The position numbers and the translations under genes were made by a program. The notes under the pieces are model-generated. The model was not told the origin of the DNA and did not search any database. It saw nothing but the letters and a program-made list of their open reading frames with translations. This document shows positions 22,047-30,582 of a DNA stretch of 64,000 nt, piece after piece; the first letter of the stretch is position 1, and every line of letters starts with the position of its first letter. This DNA comes from Lederbergia citrisecunda. GTDB taxonomy: Bacteria; Bacillota; Bacilli; Bacillales; Bacillaceae_C. The stretch lies in the NCBI RefSeq assembly GCF_018343695.1, contig NZ_JAGYPJ010000001.1, positions 4,221,641-4,285,640 on the forward strand, given 5' to 3'.

Positions 22047-23483
22047 ATGTCTCAAAAAACAAATGATTTTTCAAAATGGTATATTGATACGATTCAAAAA
22101 GCTGATTTAATGGATTATACTCCAGTTCGTGGTTGTATTGCATTTAAGCCAGATGGCTATGAATTATGGGAACATATTCAAGAAGAGATGGATAAACGGT
22201 TTAAAGAAACCGGTCATCGTAATGCATACTTCCCAATGTTAATTCCCGAATCCTTCTTACAAAAGGAAAAGGATCATATTGAAGGGTTCTCACCGGAGCT
22301 TCCATGGGTAACAGAAGCTGCAGGAGAGAAATTAGAAGAACGTTTAGCACTTCGTCCAACTTCAGAAACAATGATTGGACATTTGTATTCAAACTGGATT
22401 AAAAGTTATCGAGATCTCCCGGTTTTAATTAATCAATGGGCAAATGTATTCCGTTGGGAAAAGAAAACTCTTCCATTTATACGTACCTCTGAATTTTTAT
22501 GGCAAGAAGGTCATACTGCTCATGTGGACGAAGAAGATGCGCGTAAGGAAACAATGCAAATGCTAACTATTTATAAAGAAGTCGTAGAAGGATTACTTGC
22601 GATTCCAGTTTATGATGGACAAAAGACACCATTAGAACGCTTTGCTGGTGCGGTTGATACATTCTCCATTGAAGCAATGATGAAAGATGGAAAAGCCGTG
22701 CAAGCAGGCACTTCACACTACTTAGGTACAAAATTTTCGGAAGCATTTGATATAAAATATCTAACAAAAGATAATAAACACGCATATGTTCATACAACGT
22801 CTTGGGGAACGTCCACACGTTTAATTGGTTCGGTCATCATGGTTCATGGTGATGAACAAGGTCTTGTCTTACCACCAAAAATAGCACCGACTCAAGTTAT
22901 TTTGATTCCAGTAGGTCCATGGAAAAAGAACCATGCAATTATGGAGAAATTAGATGAAATCTTTGCAGCTTTAAAAGAGAAAGGAATTCGTGTTCGTCTT
23001 GATGATTCTGATCAATCACCAGGCTATAAATTTAATGAATGGGAGTTAAAAGGTGTACCTGTACGTATTGAACTTGGTCCACGTGATTTAGAAAATAATC
23101 AAGTTTTAATGAAAGCCCGTGATGAAGTGGAAAAAGTTTCTGTACCTTTAGAATCAATTATTGAAGGTATAAAAAAAGAACTTGAAACAATGCAAACTCG
23201 TCTATTCGAAAAAGCAAAAACTTTCCGTACGAAAAATTCGCACACTCATATCAATACGATGGAACAGTTAAACCAACATCTAGCAGAATCCGAACAAAAT
23301 GGAACAATTCCTGGTTGGATATTAGCTGGTTGGTGCGGAGACGATGCTTGTGAAGAAAATGTAAAAGAAAAAACAAAATTCACAACACAAAACATTCCAT
23401 TTAACCCACCGATAACAAAGCAGACATGCGTTTATTGTAGTAAAGAAGCAAAACATACGGTTTGGTTTGCTCGCGCTTACTAA
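22047..23483 (+). CDS. proS: Prolyl-tRNA synthetase, archaeal/eukaryal-type (short form)
   Basis: A 478-residue class II synthetase that charges tRNA-Pro. It lacks the ~180-residue insertion (editing) domain of the ~565-residue bacterial-type ProRS. Motif 2-like FRWEKKTLPFIRTSEFLWQEGHTA and the motif 3 region THGDEQGLVLPP-like (VHGDEQGLVLPPKIAP) are present. A C-terminal zinc-type domain carries WCGDDACEE and TCVYCSKEAKHTVWFARAY, typical of ProS type 3. CAGGAGGAAAAGACG precedes the ATG. It is controlled by the T-box upstream. Bacillus species often carry this form alone or next to the bacterial form. Confidence 0.93.
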   Translation: MSQKTNDFSKWYIDTIQKADLMDYTPVRGCIAFKPDGYELWEHIQEEMDKRFKETGHRNAYFPMLIPESFLQKEKDHIEGFSPELPWVTEAAGEKLEERLALRPTSETMIGHLYSNWIKSYRDLPVLINQWANVFRWEKKTLPFIRTSEFLWQEGHTAHVDEEDARKETMQMLTIYKEVVEGLLAIPVYDGQKTPLERFAGAVDTFSIEAMMKDGKAVQAGTSHYLGTKFSEAFDIKYLTKDNKHAYVHTTSWGTSTRLIGSVIMVHGDEQGLVLPPKIAPTQVILIPVGPWKKNHAIMEKLDEIFAALKEKGIRVRLDDSDQSPGYKFNEWELKGVPVRIELGPRDLENNQVLMKARDEVEKVSVPLESIIEGIKKELETMQTRLFEKAKTFRTKNSHTHINTMEQLNQHLAESEQNGTIPGWILAGWCGDDACEENVKEKTKFTTQNIPFNPPITKQTCVYCSKEAKHTVWFARAY

Positions 23484-23557
23484 TCTACGATTGTTAACTA
23501 TTATACTTAAACTATCGGGTGTTTTAGTTCCACAAGGAATTAAACATAGCATAAAAT

Positions 23558-23589
23558 AAGAGCAGTGGTGAAAAGGAACCACTGCTCTT
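23558..23589. terminator. Terminator after proS
   Basis: AAGAGCAGTGGT and ACCACTGCTCTT form a perfect 12-bp stem with an eight-base loop. The T-tract is weak on the plus strand. Confidence 0.65.
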
Positions 23590-23634
23590 ATCACTATTTC
23601 GATAAAAATTTAATATTTGCTATTTTGGACATAG

Positions 23635-23680
23635 AAAACGACTTGCGATACATCGATCTAGCATCGCAAGTCGTTTTTTT
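23635..23680. terminator. Bidirectional terminator between proS and the ABC operon
   Basis: AAAACGACTTGCGAT (23635-23649) and ATCGCAAGTCGTTTT (23663-23677) form a perfect 15-bp stem with T7 on one side and A4 on the other. It serves the convergent proS and ABC permease transcripts. Confidence 0.85.
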
Positions 23681-24362
23681 ATACCGTTGCTCTTCTCAAG
23701 AAAAGGTACGAAAAGACAACGTAAAACAAGGTAGGGATAATGAGCCAATATGCAAGTTGGACGGCAGTGTGTTCAATAATCCAATGAATGATATCCATCC
23801 AATGTTCATAATAGGTGATGAGTAGTGCTGCGATACTTGCAATCAATAAGGAAGATATAGTTGCATAAGCCATTCCTTTTTTTCCAAAACGGCGGGCAAA
23901 GCTAGAAATCATCAACCCAAGGAAAAATAGATTAATCAACAGGATGAAATAGATGGCGATTTGTTCTAATAGTGTTCCATTATTTAAATATGGAAAGTGG
24001 AAGAAATGAAATTTTCCACCCCAGCCATTTGTCCAATTTTCTACTATTGAACAAATCAATAATAGCACTCCATAGGAGAAGTTCATAATAGCCCCCATGA
24101 CAACGGTACCGAAAAAGTAATCGGTTCTTCTAACAGACATGCTAACTGCATATGAAAATGTTTGTGTTACAACTAATATTCCCGCTACTAACATGTATAC
24201 AAAGATATATGATACTCCACCTGTATAATACATTTCTTTTGGAGTAATGAATAGACTAACAATTAAATTAACTATAAAAATTGAAAAAAGTATGATATTC
24301 GGAATTAAAAACCAACCCCATTTGTCGCGAACATGCATTTTTAAAACACTTCGAATATTCAT
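23679..24362 (-). CDS. ABC-2 type transporter permease of the YtrA/B-like operon
   Basis: A 227-residue membrane protein with about six hydrophobic segments (residues ~18-40, 48-70, 85-105, 130-152, 162-180, 195-220). It has no enzyme motif. Its start overlaps the upstream ATPase gene by 4 bp, so it is the translationally coupled membrane partner. Export of a peptide, lipid or cell-wall-active compound is likely by analogy to Ytr-type systems, but the substrate is unknown. Confidence 0.75.
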   Translation of the reverse strand: MNIRSVLKMHVRDKWGWFLIPNIILFSIFIVNLIVSLFITPKEMYYTGGVSYIFVYMLVAGILVVTQTFSYAVSMSVRRTDYFFGTVVMGAIMNFSYGVLLLICSIVENWTNGWGGKFHFFHFPYLNNGTLLEQIAIYFILLINLFFLGLMISSFARRFGKKGMAYATISSLLIASIAALLITYYEHWMDIIHWIIEHTAVQLAYWLIIPTLFYVVFSYLFLRRATV

Positions 24363-25243
24363 TTCGCCATCACTCCTTGTTTATCGGAATTCCCTTTCGT
24401 TAAATGAACAATTAATTGCTGCAAGGAAACCGGGGATATTTCAAGTCCCGGAATATGGACTTTATCATTTGCGCGACCTATTACAGTTGCTGAAAGCAAC
24501 CCGCCAAATGGTTCGCGATGGATTACTTCTTTTCCAGTAATAAATGACTCTACTTTTGCTGTTTGCCCTGTTACTGTAAAAGCCTTTCCTCTTAAATTCT
24601 CAGCATCCTCATCGATAATTAAGCTTCCCTTGTCAACTACTAAAATGTGTTCTAACAAATTACTAACTTCATCAATGAGATGAGTAGATAATATGACAGT
24701 CCGAGGATGTTCCGTGTAATCCTCCATTAAACGGTTATAAAATAATTCACGAGAAACAGCATCCAGCCCTAAATACGGTTCATCAAAAATAGTTAACGGA
24801 GCTCTGCTTGCAAGCCCAATAACGATTCCAAGCGCGGAGTGCATTCCTCGGGAAAGCCCCTTATTTTTCTTCTTTAAAGGAAGATTGAAATCCTTTACCA
24901 ATGAATAGGCATACTTCTCATCCCAATTTGGAAAAAACGACTTTGACACTTCCAAAATATCACGAACAGTAAAATTATCAGGATATTTCTGACTTTCTTT
25001 AATGAAACAAATTTGATTCAATATTTTAGAATTTTCATAAGGCTCCTCACCGAAAACCAATAATTCCCCGCTAGTTGGAAAAATCTGTGCCGTGATCATT
25101 TTCATTAACGTTGTTTTACCGGCACCATTTCTACCGAGAAGGCCATATATTTTATTTTCCTCAATTGAAAAGCTAATATCTTGGATTGCTTTATGGTCAT
25201 CGTACAGCTTATTTAACCGACTTATTTTTATTACTTCTTTCAT
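24359..25243 (-). CDS. ABC transporter ATPase, YtrB-like
   Basis: A 294-residue ATPase. It has Walker A GLLGRNGAGKTTLMKM (about 34-49), a degenerate signature LSRGMHSALGIVIGLAS (the usual SGGQ is replaced by SRGM, as often in this group), Walker B LTIFDEPYLGLD and the H-loop STHLIDE. The C-terminal ~80 residues are an accessory domain. It lies between a GntR regulator (overlapping by 4 bp) and a permease (overlapping by 4 bp), the layout of ytrAB-type operons that respond to cell-wall antibiotics. Confidence 0.85.
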   Translation of the reverse strand: MKEVIKISRLNKLYDDHKAIQDISFSIEENKIYGLLGRNGAGKTTLMKMITAQIFPTSGELLVFGEEPYENSKILNQICFIKESQKYPDNFTVRDILEVSKSFFPNWDEKYAYSLVKDFNLPLKKKNKGLSRGMHSALGIVIGLASRAPLTIFDEPYLGLDAVSRELFYNRLMEDYTEHPRTVILSTHLIDEVSNLLEHILVVDKGSLIIDEDAENLRGKAFTVTGQTAKVESFITGKEVIHREPFGGLLSATVIGRANDKVHIPGLEISPVSLQQLIVHLTKGNSDKQGVMAK

Positions 25244-25611
25244 CGTCTTCCCTCTCCTTTCCGAATCATATCCATTAATTGTTCCGTCGTAATTCCTAAT
25301 TTTTCAGCTTCCTGAATCATCGTCACTATAAATTGCTCGAAAAATTGTTCCTTTCGCTTCTCAATGACTTTTATACGTGCACCTTCAGCAACAAACATTC
25401 CGATCCCTCGCTTTTTATATAAGATGCCTTCATCCACAAGTAAATTTACTCCTTTAGCAGCTGTGGCAGGATTAATTTTATAAAAGTGAGCGAACTGATT
25501 CGTAGATGGAACTTGAGATTCTTCTGGCAAGCCGCCTTCGATAATGTCATCTTCGATACGTTCTGCAATTTGGATGAAGATTGGCCTTCCATCATCAATT
25601 AAGTGCTTCAT
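25240..25611 (-). CDS. GntR family regulator, YtrA subfamily
   Basis: A 123-residue regulator. The winged helix (residues ~5-75) has GRPIFIQIAERIEDDIIEGG then LPEESQVPSTNQFAHFYKIN. Only a short C-terminal dimerisation tail follows, the YtrA-subfamily hallmark. The start at 25611 is preferred over 25626, because GGTGGTGA then lies seven bases upstream. It is the first gene of the operon and probably represses it through the palindrome at 25631-25652. Confidence 0.88.
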   Translation of the reverse strand: MKHLIDDGRPIFIQIAERIEDDIIEGGLPEESQVPSTNQFAHFYKINPATAAKGVNLLVDEGILYKKRGIGMFVAEGARIKVIEKRKEQFFEQFIVTMIQEAEKLGITTEQLMDMIRKGEGRR

Positions 25612-25630
25612 TTGGTTCACCACCATGTTG

Positions 25631-25652
25631 GTTAGTTACTTATGTAATTAAC
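25631..25652. promoter_or_regulatory. Palindromic operator of the GntR-ABC operon
   Basis: A 22-bp inverted repeat with arms GTTAGTTAC and GTAATTAAC around TTAT; one position in each arm is unmatched. It lies just downstream of, and touching, the minus-strand -10, so a bound dimer would block transcription. This is typical for a YtrA-type repressor. Confidence 0.75.
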
Positions 25653-25679
25653 CATATAGCGATTAGAAATTATTGTCAA
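25651..25679 (-). promoter_or_regulatory. Sigma-A promoter of the GntR-ABC operon
   Basis: On the minus strand, a perfect TTGACA (25679-25674), a 17-bp spacer and TATGGT (25656-25651). Confidence 0.8.
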
Positions 25680-25717
25680 CAGTTTTTGGAAATCTTTTCA
25701 TAATTGGGCGCAAATAA

Positions 25718-25723
25718 TATAAT
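25718..25723 (+). promoter_or_regulatory. Predicted -10 element of the AAC(3) gene
   Basis: A perfect TATAAT stands about 28 bases before the start codon, with only a weak TTTTCA about 17 bp upstream as -35. Its position rules out the in-frame TTG at 25704 as the start. Confidence 0.5.
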
Positions 25724-25751
25724 GGGGAAAACGACAATTTGGGGTGGGGAC

Positions 25752-26531
25752 ATGCTTACAAAAAAGCAATTAATAGAAGATTTTAAAAGAGTTGGAATAA
25801 AAGAGGGCATGGTTCTTGTCGTACATACATCACTACGAAATATAGGCTACATCGAGGGCGGCCCGGAAGTGGTTATTGAAAGTTTACTAGAGATTTTAGG
25901 GGATGAAGGGACACTCGTCATGCCATCAATGACAAGTGGAGATGAGTTATTTGATCCAAAAACGACACCTACAGAGGGTATGGGGATTGTTGCTGAAACA
26001 TTTTGGAGAATGCCTAGTGTCCTAAGAAGTGTTCATCCTAATAGTGCCTTTGCGGCTTACGGGAAGTATGCAAGTGAAATTGTTGCTGAACATCCAATCG
26101 ATCAACCAGAAGGAATTAAAAGTCCGATCGGTAAGGTGTATCAGCTTGATGGAAGGATACTTCTGCTTGGTGTTTCCCATGATTCCAATACGACGATCCA
26201 TTTGGCGGAATCTTTAAATGATGTACCATATAGAACTTATTCTACAGTGTTAATTTCTAACAACGGAAAGATTGAGAAAATAGAAGTTCCGATTATCAAT
26301 CATTGCTGTCAAAATTTCAAAAAAATGGAATCACTCCTTAAAGAAGAGGGTTATCTTACTGTGGGAACAATTGGAAACGGTGTATGTCAGTTCATGAAAG
26401 CGAGAGATGTCGTTGAGGTGGCAAGCACGCAGTTAAAGAAAAATCCGTATTACTTTTTATGTGAAGATGAATGCGAAGAGTGTACAGAGGCTAGGGAGTA
26501 TGTGATTTCTCAAAACGGAAAGAAAGTGTAG
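25752..26531 (+). CDS. AAC(3)/YokD family N-acetyltransferase
   Basis: A 259-residue member of the aminoglycoside 3-N-acetyltransferase family (the antibiotic_NAT fold). Motifs: VVHTSLRNIGYIEGGPEVVI near residues 22-41, VLRSVHPNSAFAAYG with the catalytic-type His near residue 94, and LLLGVSHDSNTTIHLAES. The family includes true resistance enzymes and chromosomal homologues such as B. subtilis YokD that act poorly on drugs, so resistance cannot be claimed. The GGGGTGGGG before ATG 25752 and the promoter position fix the start. It is a single gene, divergent from the GntR operon. A Cys-rich tail (CEDECEECTE) is unusual. Confidence 0.85.
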   Translation: MLTKKQLIEDFKRVGIKEGMVLVVHTSLRNIGYIEGGPEVVIESLLEILGDEGTLVMPSMTSGDELFDPKTTPTEGMGIVAETFWRMPSVLRSVHPNSAFAAYGKYASEIVAEHPIDQPEGIKSPIGKVYQLDGRILLLGVSHDSNTTIHLAESLNDVPYRTYSTVLISNNGKIEKIEVPIINHCCQNFKKMESLLKEEGYLTVGTIGNGVCQFMKARDVVEVASTQLKKNPYYFLCEDECEECTEAREYVISQNGKKV

Positions 26532-26805
26532 AAATTTTAGGTCATAATGTTGAGGGATAATAAAGGTGATACTAAATAGTTGTATTAAAAATTCTCTCCT
26601 CTTATTTCTTTAAAGGGCCATATTCTTGAAAAATATAGTGAAATAAAAATAATAAACCTGTTCCATAATCGGGCGCTTATCCGCAGTATGGGTGAGCGTC
26701 TTTGTTTGCAGAATAAATATTGAGTAGAATCACAGTTTTTGAAATAATTAGTTTTATAATACATCACTAGGGAGCTATCCACGAAATTCATGAAGGAGAT
26801 AAAAA

Positions 26806-28197
26806 ATGAGATTACAAGAAATTATGAGTATAGTTAAGGAGTATTTTTTACTAGCATTAATAGCAGTAATGGTTTTAGGTTTTATTTTCTTTTTAGGGTA
26901 TTTCATTGTGTATAGAAAACTCCTTGGAGGGAAGAGAAGACTTTCCAGAAAGCATTTACTATTGGGTGGATTGTTTACTGGATATGTAATCATGGTTATT
27001 GGGGTAACCTTTTTGAACAGAGATTCATCTTATCCGGGTGGGATTAATGTATCTTTTCTTAGTTCGTATAGAGAAGCTTGGTATAGTTTTAGTGTAAGGA
27101 ATTGGCAGTTCGTGTATTTAAATATATTCATGTTTGTGCCATTCGGTATTCTTTTCCCGTTATTGCATACACGGTTTCAAAAAACAGTATGGACAATTGG
27201 GATAGCAGCTCTATTTACACTTTCCATTGAATGTGTCCAACTGATAACAGGATACGGTGTTTTTGAAGTTGACGATTTAATTAATAATCTACTTGGCGCC
27301 ATCATTGGATATGGCATCATCATGGGCTCCATTACAATCAGAAAAAAGGGAATCAAACGATCCTTTGTTTACTTCTCACCTTTATTGCTAGTTGTTATCC
27401 TATCCGGTAGCATGTTTGCATACTACTATTTGAAGGATTTTGGGAATCTCTCCATCATGCCAAATTATAAAATCAATATGGAAAATACAACAATAACTAT
27501 TGATGTACAGCTTGATGATCATAGGAGAAAGGTTCCGGTTTATAAGGCACCAGGCTATACAAAGGGTTCTGCTGATGAATTTGTCACAGATTTTTTTAAA
27601 AGAATGAATATCGACGCAATGAATAAGGAGGTTATTTCCTATCCGGATGAAGGTGTTTATTGGATTAGAGATGAGATATCTTATAATATATGGTTCCGAT
27701 TCTTAGATGGTAGTTACAGCTATAGCGATTTTTCAAGCTTTGACGAGGATAAAGAGCTAAAAGATGTAGATGAAGAAACCTTAAAAGAAAACTTAGCAAA
27801 ATTCGGCATAGATGTTCCACAAGACTCGCTTTTTCAAAAAGTCGATACTGGTATTTATGAGTGGACGTTAGATAAAAAGGTAATAGAAAATCAGCTAATA
27901 GATGGTTCTTTAACTGTAGATTATTATAACGATGATACAGTGAAGAGACTTGATAATCATTTAATAACATATAACAAAGTAAAAGATGTTCAAATAAAAA
28001 GCGAACAAGAAGCATATAAGGAAATTTTAGATGGAAAATTTAAATATTACCCTGAAAATAATATGATAGAAACCTTACATATCGATAAAGTAGAAGTAAG
28101 CTACTATTTAGATTCCAAAGGATATTATCAACCTGTGTATGCTTTCCATAGTACCGTAGATGGAAGAGAGATGACTATCTTCATTTCGGGACTCTAG
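26806..28197 (+). CDS. VanZ family membrane protein with long C-terminal domain
   Basis: A 463-residue protein. Residues 1-215 hold six or so membrane segments with the VanZ signature: FLNRDSSYPGGINVSFLSSY near 67-86, then NIFMFVPFGILFPLL and SIECVQLITGYGVFEVDDLI near 142-161. The rest (about 220-463) is hydrophilic and probably outside the membrane, with two similar Asp/Tyr-rich halves; I do not recognise it. VanZ proteins are linked to low-level teicoplanin resistance and envelope functions. GAAGGAG precedes the ATG. It is monocistronic. Confidence 0.8.
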   Translation: MRLQEIMSIVKEYFLLALIAVMVLGFIFFLGYFIVYRKLLGGKRRLSRKHLLLGGLFTGYVIMVIGVTFLNRDSSYPGGINVSFLSSYREAWYSFSVRNWQFVYLNIFMFVPFGILFPLLHTRFQKTVWTIGIAALFTLSIECVQLITGYGVFEVDDLINNLLGAIIGYGIIMGSITIRKKGIKRSFVYFSPLLLVVILSGSMFAYYYLKDFGNLSIMPNYKINMENTTITIDVQLDDHRRKVPVYKAPGYTKGSADEFVTDFFKRMNIDAMNKEVISYPDEGVYWIRDEISYNIWFRFLDGSYSYSDFSSFDEDKELKDVDEETLKENLAKFGIDVPQDSLFQKVDTGIYEWTLDKKVIENQLIDGSLTVDYYNDDTVKRLDNHLITYNKVKDVQIKSEQEAYKEILDGKFKYYPENNMIETLHIDKVEVSYYLDSKGYYQPVYAFHSTVDGREMTIFISGL

Positions 28198-28272
28198 AAA
28201 TCTATATTGCCAGTCTCCGCATCCCTAAAAGTACGTAGACGGGCAAAACGCCATGCTAAAAGAAATCTGCTA

Positions 28273-28327
28273 TTCATATTCCGTTCATATTCATTTCCTA
28301 CAATGAGCGTGACCTTAAATTGTAGGA
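28273..28327 (+). promoter_or_regulatory. Candidate response-regulator site, promoter and SD hairpin of the MMPL gene
   Basis: Two direct repeats TTCATATTC (28273-28281 and 28284-28292) are spaced 11 bp, one helical turn, as OmpR-family sites usually are. TACAAT (28299-28304) follows as a -10 with no good -35, which suits an activated promoter. The same -10 lies in the arm TCCTACAAT (28296-28304), whose perfect partner ATTGTAGGA (28319-28327) covers the Shine-Dalgarno. Operator and RNA-hairpin readings are both possible. Confidence 0.5.
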
Positions 28328-28337
28328 GATGAATGAT

Positions 28338-30545
28338 ATGCTTCGACCATTTAGAAAGCTAGTAAAATTCGCAAGCAGCCCAAGGGGAGCAAAAATCACC
28401 CTAGTTTCATGGCTTCTTGTGGTTTTGTTATTCAGTTTATTTGCGCCAGGTGCAAAAGAATTTGCTGTGAATAGCAAGGAAGCGAGTGTAGGAGGAGACA
28501 GACCTTCCGAAATTGCCGATCATGTATTGAAAGAGCAATTTTCCAATAATGACGGTATGCCGGCTCTTCTTGTTTTTCATCGGGATGGAAAAATCACAAA
28601 TGAAGATCGTGTGAAAATAGCTAAACTAAGCGAGTGGCTAGCCTCCGATGAAAAACCTAAACACATTATAAGCGCATTACCTTTTCATCAATTTCCGGAA
28701 AATGTTCAAGATGAGATGTTTTCCGATGACGGATCGACTCTCCTTTTTAACCTTTCATTGGAGTCTGATTTAGATTCAGACATTACCCTTAAAACCTTAG
28801 ATCAGGTAAGGGAAAAAGTCGATGCGATTGGTCTAGAGGGAATACAGTTTGAAATCACTGGCCCTGCAGGAATATCAGCCGATACAATATCTTTATTTAA
28901 AAATGCAGACATCGTATTGATGCTTGCAACTATAGGATTAATTTTTATTATCTTAATCCTCATTTATCGCTCTCCCTTGCTTGCGATTACACCACTTTTA
29001 ATTGCTGGAATTGTATATGGAGTGGTAGACCGTGTTTTAGGGTTAGCTGGAAAATACGATTGGTTCACAGTAGATCGTTCTTCGATATCAATTATGCTCG
29101 TGTTGTTATTTGCTGTTTTAACTGATTACAGCTTGTTCGTTTTTTCGAGATATCGTGAGGAATTAAAAAAGCAGGAATCTAAATACACTGCAATGGGGGA
29201 AGCCATCTATCACGTTTCCGAGCCTATCGTATTTAGTGGCGGAACTGTATTTCTTGCCATGCTAACGCTATTTGTTACAATATTCCAACCATATAATCAT
29301 TTCGCGCCTGTTTTTTCTGTTGCGGTATTGGTGATTCTGTTTGCAGGATTAACTTTAATACCGAGCATTTTCGCCTTAATGGGTCGAAAAGCGTTTTGGC
29401 CATTTGTTCCAAAGGTTGAAAGTGCAAATAAGGCAAAGGGAGGAATTTGGAATAAAATCAGCCATCTTGTCATGAAGCGACCAGCAGTCCTAGCTGGAAT
29501 TTTGCTCATCGTTTTACTAGTTGGTGCCTTTAACTTTTCATCAATGAAGTACTCTTTTAACCTATTAAAATCATTTCCAGAAGATATGCCTTCAAGGCAA
29601 GGATATGAGCTTCTAGAGAAAAACTATCCTGCTGGGCAATTAGCTCCTGTGGATATCGTGCTACAATCAAGCAAAGAATTTGCATTAAATGATGAGTTTT
29701 TCACAAACGTAAACAGTCTTGTTGAAAAACTAGAAGATCAAAAAGGAGTTAGTTCTGTTACTCCTGTTATAAAGGATCAGACTAATCTGCCTAGAAACTT
29801 TTTATCTAAATCGGAAAAAGCGGTTCGTATCCAGTTGGTTTTGAACGATAATCCATATGATGCAGCAGCACTCGACACTGTTCAAAAGCTGCGAGATTCA
29901 GCAGATACATTTTTAAAAGACAGTGGTTTTTCGACAAAAGATGTAAAGATGCATATCGCAGGACAAACAGCACAACAAGCTGATGTAAGGCAAATGAACA
30001 ATCGAGACATGATTGTATTGTTCTCGCTTGTAACGATATTACTCACTTTTGTCCTAGGCTTTCAAACACAATCCGTGCTAATGCCAATCTTAATGATGTC
30101 GACAATACTGTTATCTTATTTTTCGTCACTCGGTTTTAGTTGGTGGATTTTCCATCATTTGATGGGCTTTGAGGCGATTAGCTATCGACTCCCAGTGTAT
30201 ACATTTGTATTTATGGTTGCACTCGGAATCGATTATAATATCATGCTCGTCTCTCGAATTCGTGAAGAGGCACAAAGCCTTCCTTGGAAAGAGGCTGTTG
30301 GAAAAGGTGTTGCGTTAACAGGTGGGGTTATTTCCTCGGCAGGACTGATTTTAGCTGCAACATTTGCGGTCTTAATGACTCAACCATTACAAGAGCTATT
30401 TTTATTTGGATTTACGATGGCGATGGGGATTTTGCTTGATACATTTATAATTCGTGGAATTTTCTTGCCGTCCATCTTGATTTTGACACATAAGGACAAG
30501 AAGCGAATGAAATTTAAAGAAATAAACATTAATGCTGAATCATAA
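28338..30545 (+). CDS. MMPL/RND family exporter (YdfJ-like)
   Basis: A 735-residue polytopic transporter with two repeats, each a membrane span, a large outer domain and a five-span bundle. The proton-relay motifs are FAVLTDYSLFVFSRYREE (about 255) and VALGIDYNIMLVSRIREE (about 630). Family members export lipids, siderophores or drugs. ATG 28338 is preferred over 28329 because TAGGAG ends right before 28329. It is followed by ctaG-like and two-component genes in the same direction, so the system probably senses envelope stress or a toxic compound. Substrate unknown. Confidence 0.88.
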   Translation: MLRPFRKLVKFASSPRGAKITLVSWLLVVLLFSLFAPGAKEFAVNSKEASVGGDRPSEIADHVLKEQFSNNDGMPALLVFHRDGKITNEDRVKIAKLSEWLASDEKPKHIISALPFHQFPENVQDEMFSDDGSTLLFNLSLESDLDSDITLKTLDQVREKVDAIGLEGIQFEITGPAGISADTISLFKNADIVLMLATIGLIFIILILIYRSPLLAITPLLIAGIVYGVVDRVLGLAGKYDWFTVDRSSISIMLVLLFAVLTDYSLFVFSRYREELKKQESKYTAMGEAIYHVSEPIVFSGGTVFLAMLTLFVTIFQPYNHFAPVFSVAVLVILFAGLTLIPSIFALMGRKAFWPFVPKVESANKAKGGIWNKISHLVMKRPAVLAGILLIVLLVGAFNFSSMKYSFNLLKSFPEDMPSRQGYELLEKNYPAGQLAPVDIVLQSSKEFALNDEFFTNVNSLVEKLEDQKGVSSVTPVIKDQTNLPRNFLSKSEKAVRIQLVLNDNPYDAAALDTVQKLRDSADTFLKDSGFSTKDVKMHIAGQTAQQADVRQMNNRDMIVLFSLVTILLTFVLGFQTQSVLMPILMMSTILLSYFSSLGFSWWIFHHLMGFEAISYRLPVYTFVFMVALGIDYNIMLVSRIREEAQSLPWKEAVGKGVALTGGVISSAGLILAATFAVLMTQPLQELFLFGFTMAMGILLDTFIIRGIFLPSILILTHKDKKRMKFKEININAES

Positions 30546-30582
30546 AATGAATAAATTCGTGCTCATCTAAAGGAGGGGGAGC

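Noticed and set aside
25752-26531. Calling the AAC(3)-family gene an aminoglycoside resistance gene
   Set aside because: Chromosomal YokD-type homologues in bacilli often lack clear drug activity; the sequence alone does not decide.
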